Assembly (NCBI RefSeq): GCF_900187615.1
Contig: NZ_FYDO01000023.1
Coordinates: 1 to 64,000, forward strand
DNA: 64,000 nt
Reading direction: 5' to 3'
Origin: Pseudomonas sp. Irchel s3f7
GTDB taxonomy: Bacteria > Pseudomonadota > Gammaproteobacteria > Pseudomonadales > Pseudomonadaceae
Below the pieces are notes generated by a model that saw nothing but the letters and a program-made list of their open reading frames with translations, made no database searches and was not told the DNA's origin. Within the stretch, counting starts at the first letter, position 1. Each line of letters begins with the position of its first letter. Shown in pieces: positions 32,802-41,219 of this stretch. Made by a program: the position numbers and the translations under genes.

Positions 32802-34505
32802 TTAATAAGTGCTCTTGATAGAGAAGGCCACGTAGTCCCGATCCTTTAACGGCTGCTTGAAGTTAAAGTCAGCATCGGCGTTCAGCGTTGAGTCTTCAGG
32901 GCCGTAATAGTGGGTGTAGGTAAGGCCGCAGGTGACTTTGTCAAAATAGGTGGCGCTGACACCGATATTGAAGTCACCGCCACGGTCAGGACCAAAGCTG
33001 CCTACGACCGCAGATTTACCCATTGGGAAATAGCTGGCACCAATCGGCACGCTCACGTCGATTCCGGAGAACACCTGCCGGTACGTTGGGGTGTACACCA
33101 CGCGCAAGCCGACCCCATCGTCTGTTGCACTCGGGTCCAGCGCATTCGGGTTTTTAGTGATGTGCAGCAAGCGGTTCCATGCAATTTCGCCAATGAAGCT
33201 GGCTTCGTTGGCAATAAATGATGGCTGCAGGGAAGCAATCACGTTGAGGTTTACGTGGGCTGTACGGCCGACTGCATACAACGGGTGGTTGTCGTTATCC
33301 GCTTGCATTCCTGGAAGGACGGTCTGGTCGTTTGACACCAGAGGCATGTTCCAGCGAAGCGATGCTTCACCTGCAAAGCTGTATTCCTCGACTGTGGTCG
33401 AGAAACTTGCGCCCAGAGCCCGGATGTCCTCCGGATAAACCCAATAGAACTCACCCACCCGACCACTACCGAAATCCGGGCCAGTGGCATCAGGACGCAG
33501 ATACAGTTGCGGTGTTTTGTCGTGGTACTGGATGGCGTAGAGCCCGTAGTCCACGGTTTCCGCGGCATAACGCAATTGCAAGCCACCTTGACCTGAACTC
33601 TTCGCTTCCTTGTCATTGCCATGGAAGAACGCAGCGGGGCTATTGGGGTTTCCGCCCAGGAAATCTGGAAACGGCCCGCCAACGAGCAGGCGCTCTGCGC
33701 CCTCGCCTAACAGATCCAACGTCGAGAAATAGCTACCGGAAGCTGGTAGACGGGTCTCTTCCCACTCGAACTGGTAGAAGGCACCGACAGAGAGCGCGTC
33801 CGTGAGCTGATAGGACGTCGACAGCTGGCTAACAGGTCGGGTGATCTCTTTAAATTGAGTGTTGGGCACCGAGATCGCCTTCACTACATCGACAGGAGCC
33901 ATACCACCCGCAATGCCGTTCGAGCCGAAGAACAAGCTCTCGCCCCAAATGAGACCATGCCGGCCAAGACGCACCGACAGAGCTCGGTCAGCGACCTCAC
34001 CATTCCAATATACGAATGCATCGAGCAGCTCGGCGTCGCCGCCATGCAGATGACGGGTGTCGTCCGTGAATTCGTCGTAGGCAACAGAACGCTGGTTCGC
34101 CCGCGCCGGATTATTGTTGTCGTTGTCCTTTTGATACTCGGTGTCGAACCATGCAGCACCGCTTACCCGGGCACCAACATCACGGTATCCAATGTCCATT
34201 TCCGAAAGCAGATCGAAGCGGTTGGAGATCAGCCCCTTGTCGAAGTTTCGATCACCGTCGTCGCCGTTCAGTGCCACCGGGTTCTCTGAAAGCTTGCTGC
34301 TTTGATCTTTGACACGCCAGGCGGAGCTGTATTTGAGGGTGTTGTCCCAGCGGACACGAAGGTCCTGATTGCCAGTATCGATCTGAAATGCACTCGCGCT
34401 GAAAGACATCAAACCCGCTGCGCTACCAGCCAGTACGCACGAGAAAAAATGCGACCGAGTGGAATGCACCGAATATGAATACGCGGTGGACTTTAATACA
34501 CGCAT
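32802..34505 (-). CDS. DUF1302 outer-membrane beta-barrel protein
   Basis: 567 residues; an N-terminal signal region (SCVLAGSAAGLMSFSASAFQ) and then a barrel-like alternation with many aromatic/glycine strands: LRVRWDNTLKYSSAWRV, AFVYWNGEVADRALSVRLGRHGLIWGESLFFG, PVSQLSTSYQLTDALSVGAFYQFEWEETR, ending in YVAFSIKSTY with a C-terminal aromatic residue. DUF1302 proteins are found with DUF1329 and MMPL transporters in catabolic clusters for poorly soluble compounds. First gene of the operon, preceded by a promoter with a TetR-type operator (34646-34663). Confidence 0.86.
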   Translation of the reverse strand: MRVLKSTAYSYSVHSTRSHFFSCVLAGSAAGLMSFSASAFQIDTGNQDLRVRWDNTLKYSSAWRVKDQSSKLSENPVALNGDDGDRNFDKGLISNRFDLLSEMDIGYRDVGARVSGAAWFDTEYQKDNDNNNPARANQRSVAYDEFTDDTRHLHGGDAELLDAFVYWNGEVADRALSVRLGRHGLIWGESLFFGSNGIAGGMAPVDVVKAISVPNTQFKEITRPVSQLSTSYQLTDALSVGAFYQFEWEETRLPASGSYFSTLDLLGEGAERLLVGGPFPDFLGGNPNSPAAFFHGNDKEAKSSGQGGLQLRYAAETVDYGLYAIQYHDKTPQLYLRPDATGPDFGSGRVGEFYWVYPEDIRALGASFSTTVEEYSFAGEASLRWNMPLVSNDQTVLPGMQADNDNHPLYAVGRTAHVNLNVIASLQPSFIANEASFIGEIAWNRLLHITKNPNALDPSATDDGVGLRVVYTPTYRQVFSGIDVSVPIGASYFPMGKSAVVGSFGPDRGGDFNIGVSATYFDKVTCGLTYTHYYGPEDSTLNADADFNFKQPLKDRDYVAFSIKSTY

Positions 34506-34826
34506 AGACGAACCTCTTTTGTTTTTGTATTAGGTTTCGCGAAAGTTATGTGAGCGCTGGCAAGCGTTCCTTTTCCAAGGCCTTGCTCACCTCATGCCGA
34601 GCCAAACGCCTTTTTTACAGACCTCTCTTGATGCATTAATTACTAATACGGGACGTATCGTATACTTACAAGCGAAGCCTTCTATTGTCAAGCTGATCAA
34701 CCCGAATTTCCGAGAAGCGAGAGCGGGGAAATTTGCACAGCAAGAGGTCCGCAAAAACCGTAATCGAACCCACGCTTCAGGCGATCGCAGCGATGCGAAC
34801 AACCTCTTGGGGCTTGCGATATTTAG
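34506..34826. other. Intergenic region with regulated promoter
   Basis: 321 bases between the DUF1302 start and the esterase stop. It holds the DUF1302 promoter and operator; nothing else recognisable was found. Confidence 0.6.
34646..34691 (-). promoter_or_regulatory. Promoter with TetR-type operator (site T2)
   Basis: Minus-strand TTGACA (34686-34691) and TAAGTA (34663-34668) are 17 bases apart. The 18-mer ATACGGGACGTATCGTAT (34646-34663) abuts the -10 box and covers the transcription start. It is symmetric at 14 of 18 positions and is the most symmetric of the four related sites. Confidence 0.72.
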
Positions 34827-35717
34827 CTACTGCTTCTCTCTGCTAAGCACCGAATCTGCGAAATTCGCAGCAGCAGTAAGGGCCTGCCGGGCGCTTAATA
34901 AAGTGGGAGCGAAGGCGTGCCAGACATGAAACATGCCGGACCACACGTCCAACTTGACCTCGTTCCCTGCCAAGGCCGCGTTTCGCGCCAGACGAAATGC
35001 GTCATCCAGAAGAATCTCGTCTGTTCCAACCTGAATCAGCAATGGAGGGAATCCGCTCAAGTCGGAGTCGAGAATGAAGGACGCGCCCTCCAAATCCGGC
35101 CCCAGAAAAGCCAAGGCCCCAGCCCGCAATTTTTCCGGGGTTAGAAAACAGTCGACAGCAGCCTTCGCTTCGATGCTCAAACCCGTTAATGCGAGATCGA
35201 CCCAGGGAGAAAACAAGATGACGCACGCTGGCATCGGCAGGTTTTGCCGTTTGGCGTGAAGAAGCGATGCCACGATTAACCCGGCGCCCGCCGAGTCGCC
35301 AGCCAATACAAGCTCACTCGCACTTGCGCCTGCCTCAAGGATCGCCGTATAGGCGGCAACGAAATCATCGGTCGCAGCGGGATAGGGGTGTTCCGGCGCA
35401 AGACGATAATCGAAAACATACGTGTTGGCCTCAATCGCGTCACCCAGCGTTCCGGCGATACCTTGAAAGCCCTTCGCGCTCCCCACCAGGAAACCTCCAC
35501 CATGCGCATAGATCAGCGATCTCTTGGCCTGTGGACAAATCGAAACGCGCGCCGAAACACCATTCAACACGACTGTCTCGAATACACAGTTATCGGGGGC
35601 ACGAAATGCTTCACAGAATTCGTCATAACCTTTGCGTGCCGCGTCCAGGGAAGCAGGCGGGTCCTCGCGACGTTTTAGCAGCGCGGCCCGAATCAGCTCC
35701 AATTCAGTAGTTGTCAT
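34827..35717 (-). CDS. HSL-family alpha/beta hydrolase (type IV esterase)
   Basis: Carboxylesterase-like enzyme of 296 residues. IYAHGGGFLVGS is the HGGG oxyanion motif, LVLAGDSAGAGLIVA holds the nucleophile Ser (GDSAG), GTDEILLDDA the Asp and GMFHVWHAFAP the His. No signal peptide is seen, so it acts in the cytoplasm. It is the last gene of a minus-strand set with a VanA/VanB-like pair. An ester-linked aromatic, or a lactone formed after ring oxidation, is the likely substrate. ATG 35717 (MTTTELELI) lies after the reductase stop (35737); the open frame back to 35747 overlaps it. Confidence 0.87.
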   Translation of the reverse strand: MTTTELELIRAALLKRREDPPASLDAARKGYDEFCEAFRAPDNCVFETVVLNGVSARVSICPQAKRSLIYAHGGGFLVGSAKGFQGIAGTLGDAIEANTYVFDYRLAPEHPYPAATDDFVAAYTAILEAGASASELVLAGDSAGAGLIVASLLHAKRQNLPMPACVILFSPWVDLALTGLSIEAKAAVDCFLTPEKLRAGALAFLGPDLEGASFILDSDLSGFPPLLIQVGTDEILLDDAFRLARNAALAGNEVKLDVWSGMFHVWHAFAPTLLSARQALTAAANFADSVLSREKQ

Positions 35718-35736
35718 TTTTTTCTCGTTGTCGGGA

Positions 35737-36693
35737 TTAGAGATCAAGCGTGAGCTTCTTGGATTTGGCGCGAGAAACGCACACCAGCATCACGTTATTG
35801 GCGTCACGCTCGGCATCGCCAAGCACATAGTCCCGATGGTCAACCTCACCATCGAGAACGGAACACTCGCACGTGCGGCAAAGCCCCTCCCTGCAGGAAA
35901 AAGGAACCATCACGCCGGCCTGTTCCAGGACATCTAAAACGCTTGATGTGCCAGGCACTGTCAGCTCGCGACCGCTTCGAGCAAGCTCGATGATAAAGCT
36001 CGCCTCCTCGCCTTCAGGCTTTGCGCAGAGATGAGCGACGCTAAACAGTTCGAAATGCACGTGTTGCGCGGGCAGGTAGTGTTCAGCGGTCGCGCGTACG
36101 GCGTCCATAAGCGGCGCCGGGCCACAACAGTACAACTGGTCATCAGCACCGGCGTCTCGAATGAAATCGTGAAGATTCGGGTGCCCCGCCTGTTCGTCAT
36201 CGACGTGAAGCGTCACGATGCCACTGCGTGGCAAGTGCTCGATGTAAGCCGCACGGGCGCGGGAGCGCACGCAGTAAAGGAGCCGCCAGGGTTTATTGTT
36301 GGCATCACACCAGCGGACCATGCTCAGGATCGGCGTAATGCCAATTCCGCCCGCAACAAACAGATAGGTGCTGGCGCCCGGTTTAATAGGAAAGTTGTTT
36401 CGAGCAGCTCCTAACTCAACAACGTCGCCAGCCTGCAAACGCTCATGAATGAAAGCCGATCCCCCACGAGAAGGCTCTGACAATCCCACCCCGATGGAAT
36501 AGCTATTAACTGCCGCATTGTACCGGTGGATGGAATACTGGCGGATTAAGCCATTGGGCAGACGCACATCAAGGTGTGCGCCCGCTGCTGCCTCAGGCAA
36601 CGGGGAAGCCTTATCTGCAACCAATTCGATATCAAGCACCCCGTGGGCAGCTCGTTGCACACGAATTACGGTTGCACGAGTCCAAGAGCTCAT
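35737..36693 (-). CDS. VanB-like oxidoreductase (flavin, NADH, 2Fe-2S)
   Basis: Reductase of 318 residues with the order FMN domain (RQYSIHRYN), NAD domain (YLFVAGGIGITPILSM, LYCCGPAPLMDAV) and C-terminal 2Fe-2S with ligands C267, C272, C275 and C305 (SCREGLCRTCE, then LVCVS). This is the vanillate O-demethylase reductase/PDR arrangement. The oxygenase stop TAA touches its ATG, with AGGAGG five bases upstream, so the two are translated together. It donates electrons to the Rieske protein at 36694-37746. Confidence 0.9.
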   Translation of the reverse strand: MSSWTRATVIRVQRAAHGVLDIELVADKASPLPEAAAGAHLDVRLPNGLIRQYSIHRYNAAVNSYSIGVGLSEPSRGGSAFIHERLQAGDVVELGAARNNFPIKPGASTYLFVAGGIGITPILSMVRWCDANNKPWRLLYCVRSRARAAYIEHLPRSGIVTLHVDDEQAGHPNLHDFIRDAGADDQLYCCGPAPLMDAVRATAEHYLPAQHVHFELFSVAHLCAKPEGEEASFIIELARSGRELTVPGTSSVLDVLEQAGVMVPFSCREGLCRTCECSVLDGEVDHRDYVLGDAERDANNVMLVCVSRAKSKKLTLDL

Positions 36694-37746
36694 TTAGACC
36701 TCCTGGACTTTTACCGGATTTTTTGCAGCTTGCTCGGCTTTGTAAGCGTTGCTCACTAGCCATCTGAAATAAGAAAGTGCGGCGTCTGCACCGATCGAAA
36801 TCATTTTGAAGTCGGGCGCCAGCTTCAGCATTCGATCCTGCGCATGAATGATGTCGCTGTCTTCCTGGAAGGCCTTTACGACCTCCTGGTGAATAGCCTC
36901 GGTCACCTTTGGATCTTCGATAGCAAAGTTATGCGGCTGCGAGAAGAAGTAGTGAGTGGAGTTCTCTGTTTCAGGCGTCAGCGCTTGAGTACTGCGGAAT
37001 TCAGCCGCATCTACGCGATTGCCCTCCTTGGCACCGTTGCCGACCGGCTGCATGCCGGAGTCCATGAGGAAGATGCTTGGCAGCAAAAAGTCGTAGATAT
37101 TCCAACGATCGACCTTGCCCGGATAATTCTTGATCTTCTGAACAAAGGGTGCCGGATTGATCCCCTCCCCCCATCGAGTAACCCGCACGCCGTTTTCCAG
37201 CTTTTGAACTTGCGGTACGCAGGCTGCATAAGCCTCGTCGCCGCCCAAGGTAGAAGGATGGACATAAGGCAGGTGAGCAAGGTCCAGCAAGTTATCGGCG
37301 ATGAATAGGTAGCTCGTGGTGTAGTAGGTATACCCCTCCAGGCTTCGCCATTGCGGGTCGTCCAACCAGTGCGTATCAGGAATTTTGCTAACGTCGGCTA
37401 GCTCCGCGTCGCCCATCCAGATCCAAATCCATTTGTGCTTTTCAACGATTGGAAACGTGCTGACTTTTGCTTGTGGGGGGATGCGGTCCTGACCTGGAAT
37501 CTCAACGCAGCGACCAGAGGTATCGAACAACAGGCCGTGATACATGCAGCGAAGATTATCCCCCTCAAGCCGGCCGCTCGACAACGGAGCGCCGCGGTGG
37601 CAGCAGCGATCCTCGAACGCATTTACTGCCCCAGACGTGTCACGCCACAACACGACAGGCACGTTCAATAGCGTTCGGGAAAGGAGTTTTTCGGGCTGGA
37701 CTTCACTGGACCAGGCAGCCACATACCAAGCATTGCGTAAAATCAC
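36694..37746 (-). CDS. Rieske oxygenase, vanillate O-demethylase (VanA) type
   Basis: Oxygenase of 350 residues. The Rieske ligands are C48/H50 and C67/H70 (RCCHRGAPLS, CMYHGLLFD). The mononuclear iron ligands are in FIADNLLDLAHLPYVHPSTL (Asp-155, His-158, His-163). The N-terminus MILRNAWYVAAWSSEV is typical of VanA/toluenesulfonate-monooxygenase relatives, which remove methyl groups from aryl methyl ethers. Since the island ends in homoprotocatechuate degradation, a methoxylated arylacetate such as homovanillate would be a sensible substrate; this is inference. It heads a minus-strand set divergent from a LysR gene. Confidence 0.88.
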   Translation of the reverse strand: MILRNAWYVAAWSSEVQPEKLLSRTLLNVPVVLWRDTSGAVNAFEDRCCHRGAPLSSGRLEGDNLRCMYHGLLFDTSGRCVEIPGQDRIPPQAKVSTFPIVEKHKWIWIWMGDAELADVSKIPDTHWLDDPQWRSLEGYTYYTTSYLFIADNLLDLAHLPYVHPSTLGGDEAYAACVPQVQKLENGVRVTRWGEGINPAPFVQKIKNYPGKVDRWNIYDFLLPSIFLMDSGMQPVGNGAKEGNRVDAAEFRSTQALTPETENSTHYFFSQPHNFAIEDPKVTEAIHQEVVKAFQEDSDIIHAQDRMLKLAPDFKMISIGADAALSYFRWLVSNAYKAEQAAKNPVKVQEV

Positions 37747-37830
37747 GATGGCATTCTCATTCTTGTTTTCGGGATGGGCACAAGGCCAACGACGTCCATG
37801 CTAGAGTCTGATTCCCCATGCGCACAGATC

Positions 37831-38763
37831 ATGAGACCAATACAGACCATGCACGCCGCTCATACCCGAAAATTCGATATGAATCTGCTGTTGGCGTTCG
37901 ATGCGATGCTTCGCGAACGCAATGTTTCCAGGGCAGCCCAGCACTTGGGCCTCACCCAAAGTGCAATGAGCCATGCCCTTCGACGTCTGCGTGAGTTTTA
38001 CGAGGACCCGCTTTTTATAAGGGTCGGCGACGTCATGAAGCCCACGCCTTTCGCAGAAGAGGTGAGCGAGTCTGTGCTCGAAATAGTGGCGAAGGTGCAG
38101 CTTAATTTATTGGCGCAAGCCAGGTTCGACCCCGATATGTCAAACAGAGTGTTCAGTCTGTGCATGACGGACATGGGCGAGCTGGTATTCATGCCTCGTC
38201 TCATCGAGGCGTTGCAAGCTCTGGCGCCCAACTGCCGAATTAAGACTGCACAGATTTCGACGGAGCACGTCGCCGATGCCCTTGAAAAAGGAGAATGCGA
38301 TCTTGCAATCGGCTCGCACTACATCCAAGACCCCAACCTTTTTCAGCAAGAGCTTTTCAAGCATTCGTTCGCGACGATAGTCAGCACTTCGTTCCCCCAT
38401 GATGAAATGGATCTGCAAACATTTCTCGGCATGAAGCACGTATCGGTGGTGCTTTCAGACAGAAGCACCCGCTACGACCAGTTCATCGATGATCTCGGCC
38501 TGCAACGGCAGATTTACCTCACTACGCCCCACTTCATTACCATCCCGACCATCCTTGAAACTAATCCTGCACTGGTGGCGACGGTGCCGGGCGAACTGGC
38601 GAAAATATTTCTTCGCTACAACGCAGTGAAAGTGGTGAAAACGCCGGTCGTAGCACCACCTCTAAGCCTTCGTCAGTATTGGCACCCACGGCATCACCAC
38701 GACCCGGGCGTCATCTGGCTCAGGCAACTGGTCAAACAGCTTTTTGATCGCTATCTAGATTGA
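37831..38763 (+). CDS. LysR-family transcriptional regulator
   Basis: 310 residues. The N-terminal winged helix reads LLLAFDAMLRERNVSRAAQH and LGLTQSAMSHALRRLREFY, close to NodD/SyrM-type LysR proteins. The effector-binding part (VFSLCMTDMGELVFMPRLIE) follows the usual PBP2 fold. It is divergent from the VanA-like oxygenase gene with only 84 bases between, so it probably activates that operon in response to a pathway compound. Start candidates are ATG 37831, 37849 and 37879; 37831 is used here without a strong ribosome site. Confidence 0.84.
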   Translation: MRPIQTMHAAHTRKFDMNLLLAFDAMLRERNVSRAAQHLGLTQSAMSHALRRLREFYEDPLFIRVGDVMKPTPFAEEVSESVLEIVAKVQLNLLAQARFDPDMSNRVFSLCMTDMGELVFMPRLIEALQALAPNCRIKTAQISTEHVADALEKGECDLAIGSHYIQDPNLFQQELFKHSFATIVSTSFPHDEMDLQTFLGMKHVSVVLSDRSTRYDQFIDDLGLQRQIYLTTPHFITIPTILETNPALVATVPGELAKIFLRYNAVKVVKTPVVAPPLSLRQYWHPRHHHDPGVIWLRQLVKQLFDRYLD

Positions 38764-38873
38764 TTGAGCAGTCTGCAACCGGCGCAGAAAGCGACCCAGA
38801 CAACCTACGCCTTCGCCGCATTTGCGCCAGAAAGCAGCTTGGCCAGCTTCCACCCGCACTAGGCCAATCGCAG

Positions 38874-40163
38874 TTATCGATTTCTCTGCACGATGCCTGC
38901 GATCACGTCTATCGCACCCATTACAAACCTGTTCCCCGCCGCCCATACGCCGATTTTCTGCAGGGGCTTGGGACGCTGAGCGCTCGGGTCTTCCTGACCC
39001 ATTTCGCGGTTTTTATGACACGTCACCGGAGCGTTCAGGATCAGCCCCCGCAGGCATGAATTCGCATGGTCGCACCACACGATCTCGTGCTCCCGACCTT
39101 CGAGCACCTTCGAGGCATAGTCAGGATCCGCCAACATCTGACGAGCTAGCATGCTCGCCTCTACGTGACCGTCGTTGATGGCAGTCGCGGCTTGGGTTGG
39201 GTTCGGTGTGCTGGACAAAAACAAACGAACATCCTTGCCCACAGCACGTCGAAACGCCTGCGGTTCACCATGCGCAAGCATGGTGCCAGAGACGCTCGGC
39301 ACGTTGTCACGCATGGACTCGTAGTTACCTTCACTCAGGGAGATGAAATCGAGGCCTGCTGGGACAATATGCGCTGCAACCTCGGCAAAACCTTCAGGAC
39401 CTTGGCCGCCTGGCATATGGTCGTTCACGCTCATTCGCAAACCAATCGGATAGTCGGGGCCAACCTCTTCACGAATAGCTGCGACTAAATCCCGAAGAAT
39501 TCGCGCACGACTCTCTGCCGAGCCGCCGTACTCATCGGTCCGCTTGTTGGAGAGCGGCGACAGAAACGACGAATAGAAGTAGCACATGTGCGCGCCGATC
39601 TCGACGCCGTCAAAACCAGCGCGTTTTACCCGACCGGCAGCCTCGACAACCCTGTCTTGAAGCGCCTTGATCTGAGCAACATCGGCTTCTTCAGGAAGCG
39701 GCGAGATATGCCCACCCGGGACATAAATGTTTGGAGGCAACCCGCCTGACCCGAGCCTTACGGACTTCGGACTTGCAGCAAGTATCGAGACACCATTTCT
39801 CGGCACTCCCATTCGGCCGAAGCTGGGAAAAAGTTGAGCGAATAGCGGAGTACCGCATTCATGGACGGCGTCGGTAAGACGCTTGATGTCTTCAACAAAG
39901 TCCTCTCTGTCAAAGCGAAGCAGAGGCGTAAACGGTGATTCGTTCCAGCCGCGGTCACTGCATACAGAGCCACCGACGATAATCAGGCCCACGCCACCTC
40001 TGGCGCGCCGCGTGAGGAAAGCGATGGTCTGGCCGCTTGGGCGCCCCTCCCCGGTCGGCCGCAGCACTGCCATAGGTCCCAGGATGATGCGGTTCTTGAT
40101 CACTACACCGTTAATTTTAAGGGGAGTACCCAAGACTTTTTTTGTATCCACGCTACTGCTCAT
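38874..40163 (-). CDS. OYE-family NADH:flavin oxidoreductase
   Basis: FMN-dependent TIM-barrel enzyme of 429 residues: LGTPLKINGVVIKNRIILGP at the N-terminus, HECGTPLFAQLFPSFGRMGV, GFDGVEIGAHMCYFYSSFLSP (substrate HxC region) and NKRTDEYGGSAESRARILRD, a strong family signature. The C-terminal region has EIVWCDHANSCLRGLILNAPV and TCHKNREMG, recalling the cysteine cluster of 2,4-dienoyl-CoA reductase and trimethylamine dehydrogenase-type OYEs, but the FAD/NAD domains of those larger enzymes are absent. It could reduce an enoate or dienoate, or demethylate. The ATG at 40163 has GGGAG upstream. Faces the LysR gene. Confidence 0.84.
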   Translation of the reverse strand: MSSSVDTKKVLGTPLKINGVVIKNRIILGPMAVLRPTGEGRPSGQTIAFLTRRARGGVGLIIVGGSVCSDRGWNESPFTPLLRFDREDFVEDIKRLTDAVHECGTPLFAQLFPSFGRMGVPRNGVSILAASPKSVRLGSGGLPPNIYVPGGHISPLPEEADVAQIKALQDRVVEAAGRVKRAGFDGVEIGAHMCYFYSSFLSPLSNKRTDEYGGSAESRARILRDLVAAIREEVGPDYPIGLRMSVNDHMPGGQGPEGFAEVAAHIVPAGLDFISLSEGNYESMRDNVPSVSGTMLAHGEPQAFRRAVGKDVRLFLSSTPNPTQAATAINDGHVEASMLARQMLADPDYASKVLEGREHEIVWCDHANSCLRGLILNAPVTCHKNREMGQEDPSAQRPKPLQKIGVWAAGNRFVMGAIDVIAGIVQRNR

Positions 40164-40202
40164 ACCTACTCCCTACGCAGGCTGAATTGACCAATGACCC
40201 GC

Positions 40203-41138
40203 TCAATGCAGCGCGATTATTGTTTTGAGTGCGTGTTTGAAGCTGTCGAGCTGCTCCTCACTGAACGCGGCAAAAACCTTGTCTTGCTGTTCTCGCGCAA
40301 TACGCCAGAGCGATTCGGCCTGGTCCCGTCCAGAAGAGGTAAGGACATAGCGCTCGCCTGAATCGGTGACCAAACCCTTGCGCTTGAGATTGGCGACAGC
40401 CTCCTCAATTTCGCGCATGGGCATCGCTACTTCACGTTGCAAATCAGCCAGGCTCAACGCCGCGTCGTTTTCTAGAACCATCAACATGCGCGCCTCGCTG
40501 GTGCGTAAGCCGGTCGATAATTGCTTGGGTTGATAGTCCGCTTGGTAGCCGCGTACGGCCTGGGTCAGAAGGTAGTAAATGTTGTGGGCAAGGCGCCCCT
40601 GAAACACGCTGGAGGCCGGTCGTGATTCGACCTTTTGCGTCATGCTGGTATGAGGCAAAACCATGGAGTAAACACCTTGGTGATACAGCAGCGGCGACCG
40701 CCCACAGTCTTCAAACGCCACTACTTTGCCTATGACGATTACGTGATCACCGCCCTCAACCTGCTCGTGCATTTCACAGACAAAACGGGCCGCACAGTCC
40801 TTTAACAACGGGGTTGAGCCGATCCCTTGTTCAATCAAAATACCTTCAAATTTGTCATCGCTTGGCCGCGCGAACTGATTGGAAAGGTCGATTTGATCAG
40901 CCGCCAGAACGTTGACCGCAAAGTGACTCGCCTGCTGAAAAATCTCCAGGCTGCTCGATCTTTTATCGAGGCTCCAGAGCACCAGAGGCGGATCGAGCGA
41001 GACTGAGTTAAAGCTGTTGGCGGTGACTCCTGCACGCACGCCGTCTGGGGAAGTGGCAGTGACCACGGTTACGCCCGTGGCGAAGTTACCTAGCGCTCTA
41101 CGGAAAGCACGGGTATCGAAAGCTGTTTCTTGAGACAT
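40203..41138 (-). CDS. Flavin reductase with C-terminal MarR-like domain (C1 of 4-HPA 3-hydroxylase type)
   Basis: 311 residues. Residues 1 to about 165 are a flavin-reductase domain (FRRALGNFATGVTVVTATSP, GVTANSFNSVSLDPPLVLWS, GGDHVIVIGKV). Residues about 185-311 form a MarR-like winged helix (GLRTSEARMLMVLENDAALS, LVTDSGERYVLTSSGRDQAE). This fusion and size are those of the C1 reductase of Acinetobacter baumannii p-hydroxyphenylacetate 3-hydroxylase, where the C-terminal domain inhibits the reductase until 4-HPA binds. The start MSQETAFDTRAF at 41138 has GGAG seven bases before it. The adjacent gene encodes the matching oxygenase. Confidence 0.88.
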   Translation of the reverse strand: MSQETAFDTRAFRRALGNFATGVTVVTATSPDGVRAGVTANSFNSVSLDPPLVLWSLDKRSSSLEIFQQASHFAVNVLAADQIDLSNQFARPSDDKFEGILIEQGIGSTPLLKDCAARFVCEMHEQVEGGDHVIVIGKVVAFEDCGRSPLLYHQGVYSMVLPHTSMTQKVESRPASSVFQGRLAHNIYYLLTQAVRGYQADYQPKQLSTGLRTSEARMLMVLENDAALSLADLQREVAMPMREIEEAVANLKRKGLVTDSGERYVLTSSGRDQAESLWRIAREQQDKVFAAFSEEQLDSFKHALKTIIALH

Positions 41139-41219
41139 GACGCGACTCCAGGCGACCGTTGCAGAACGATCGCTCAACGATGATAAAAGTTGATCGGATC
41201 AAATAGCGTTAGGCGCAAT

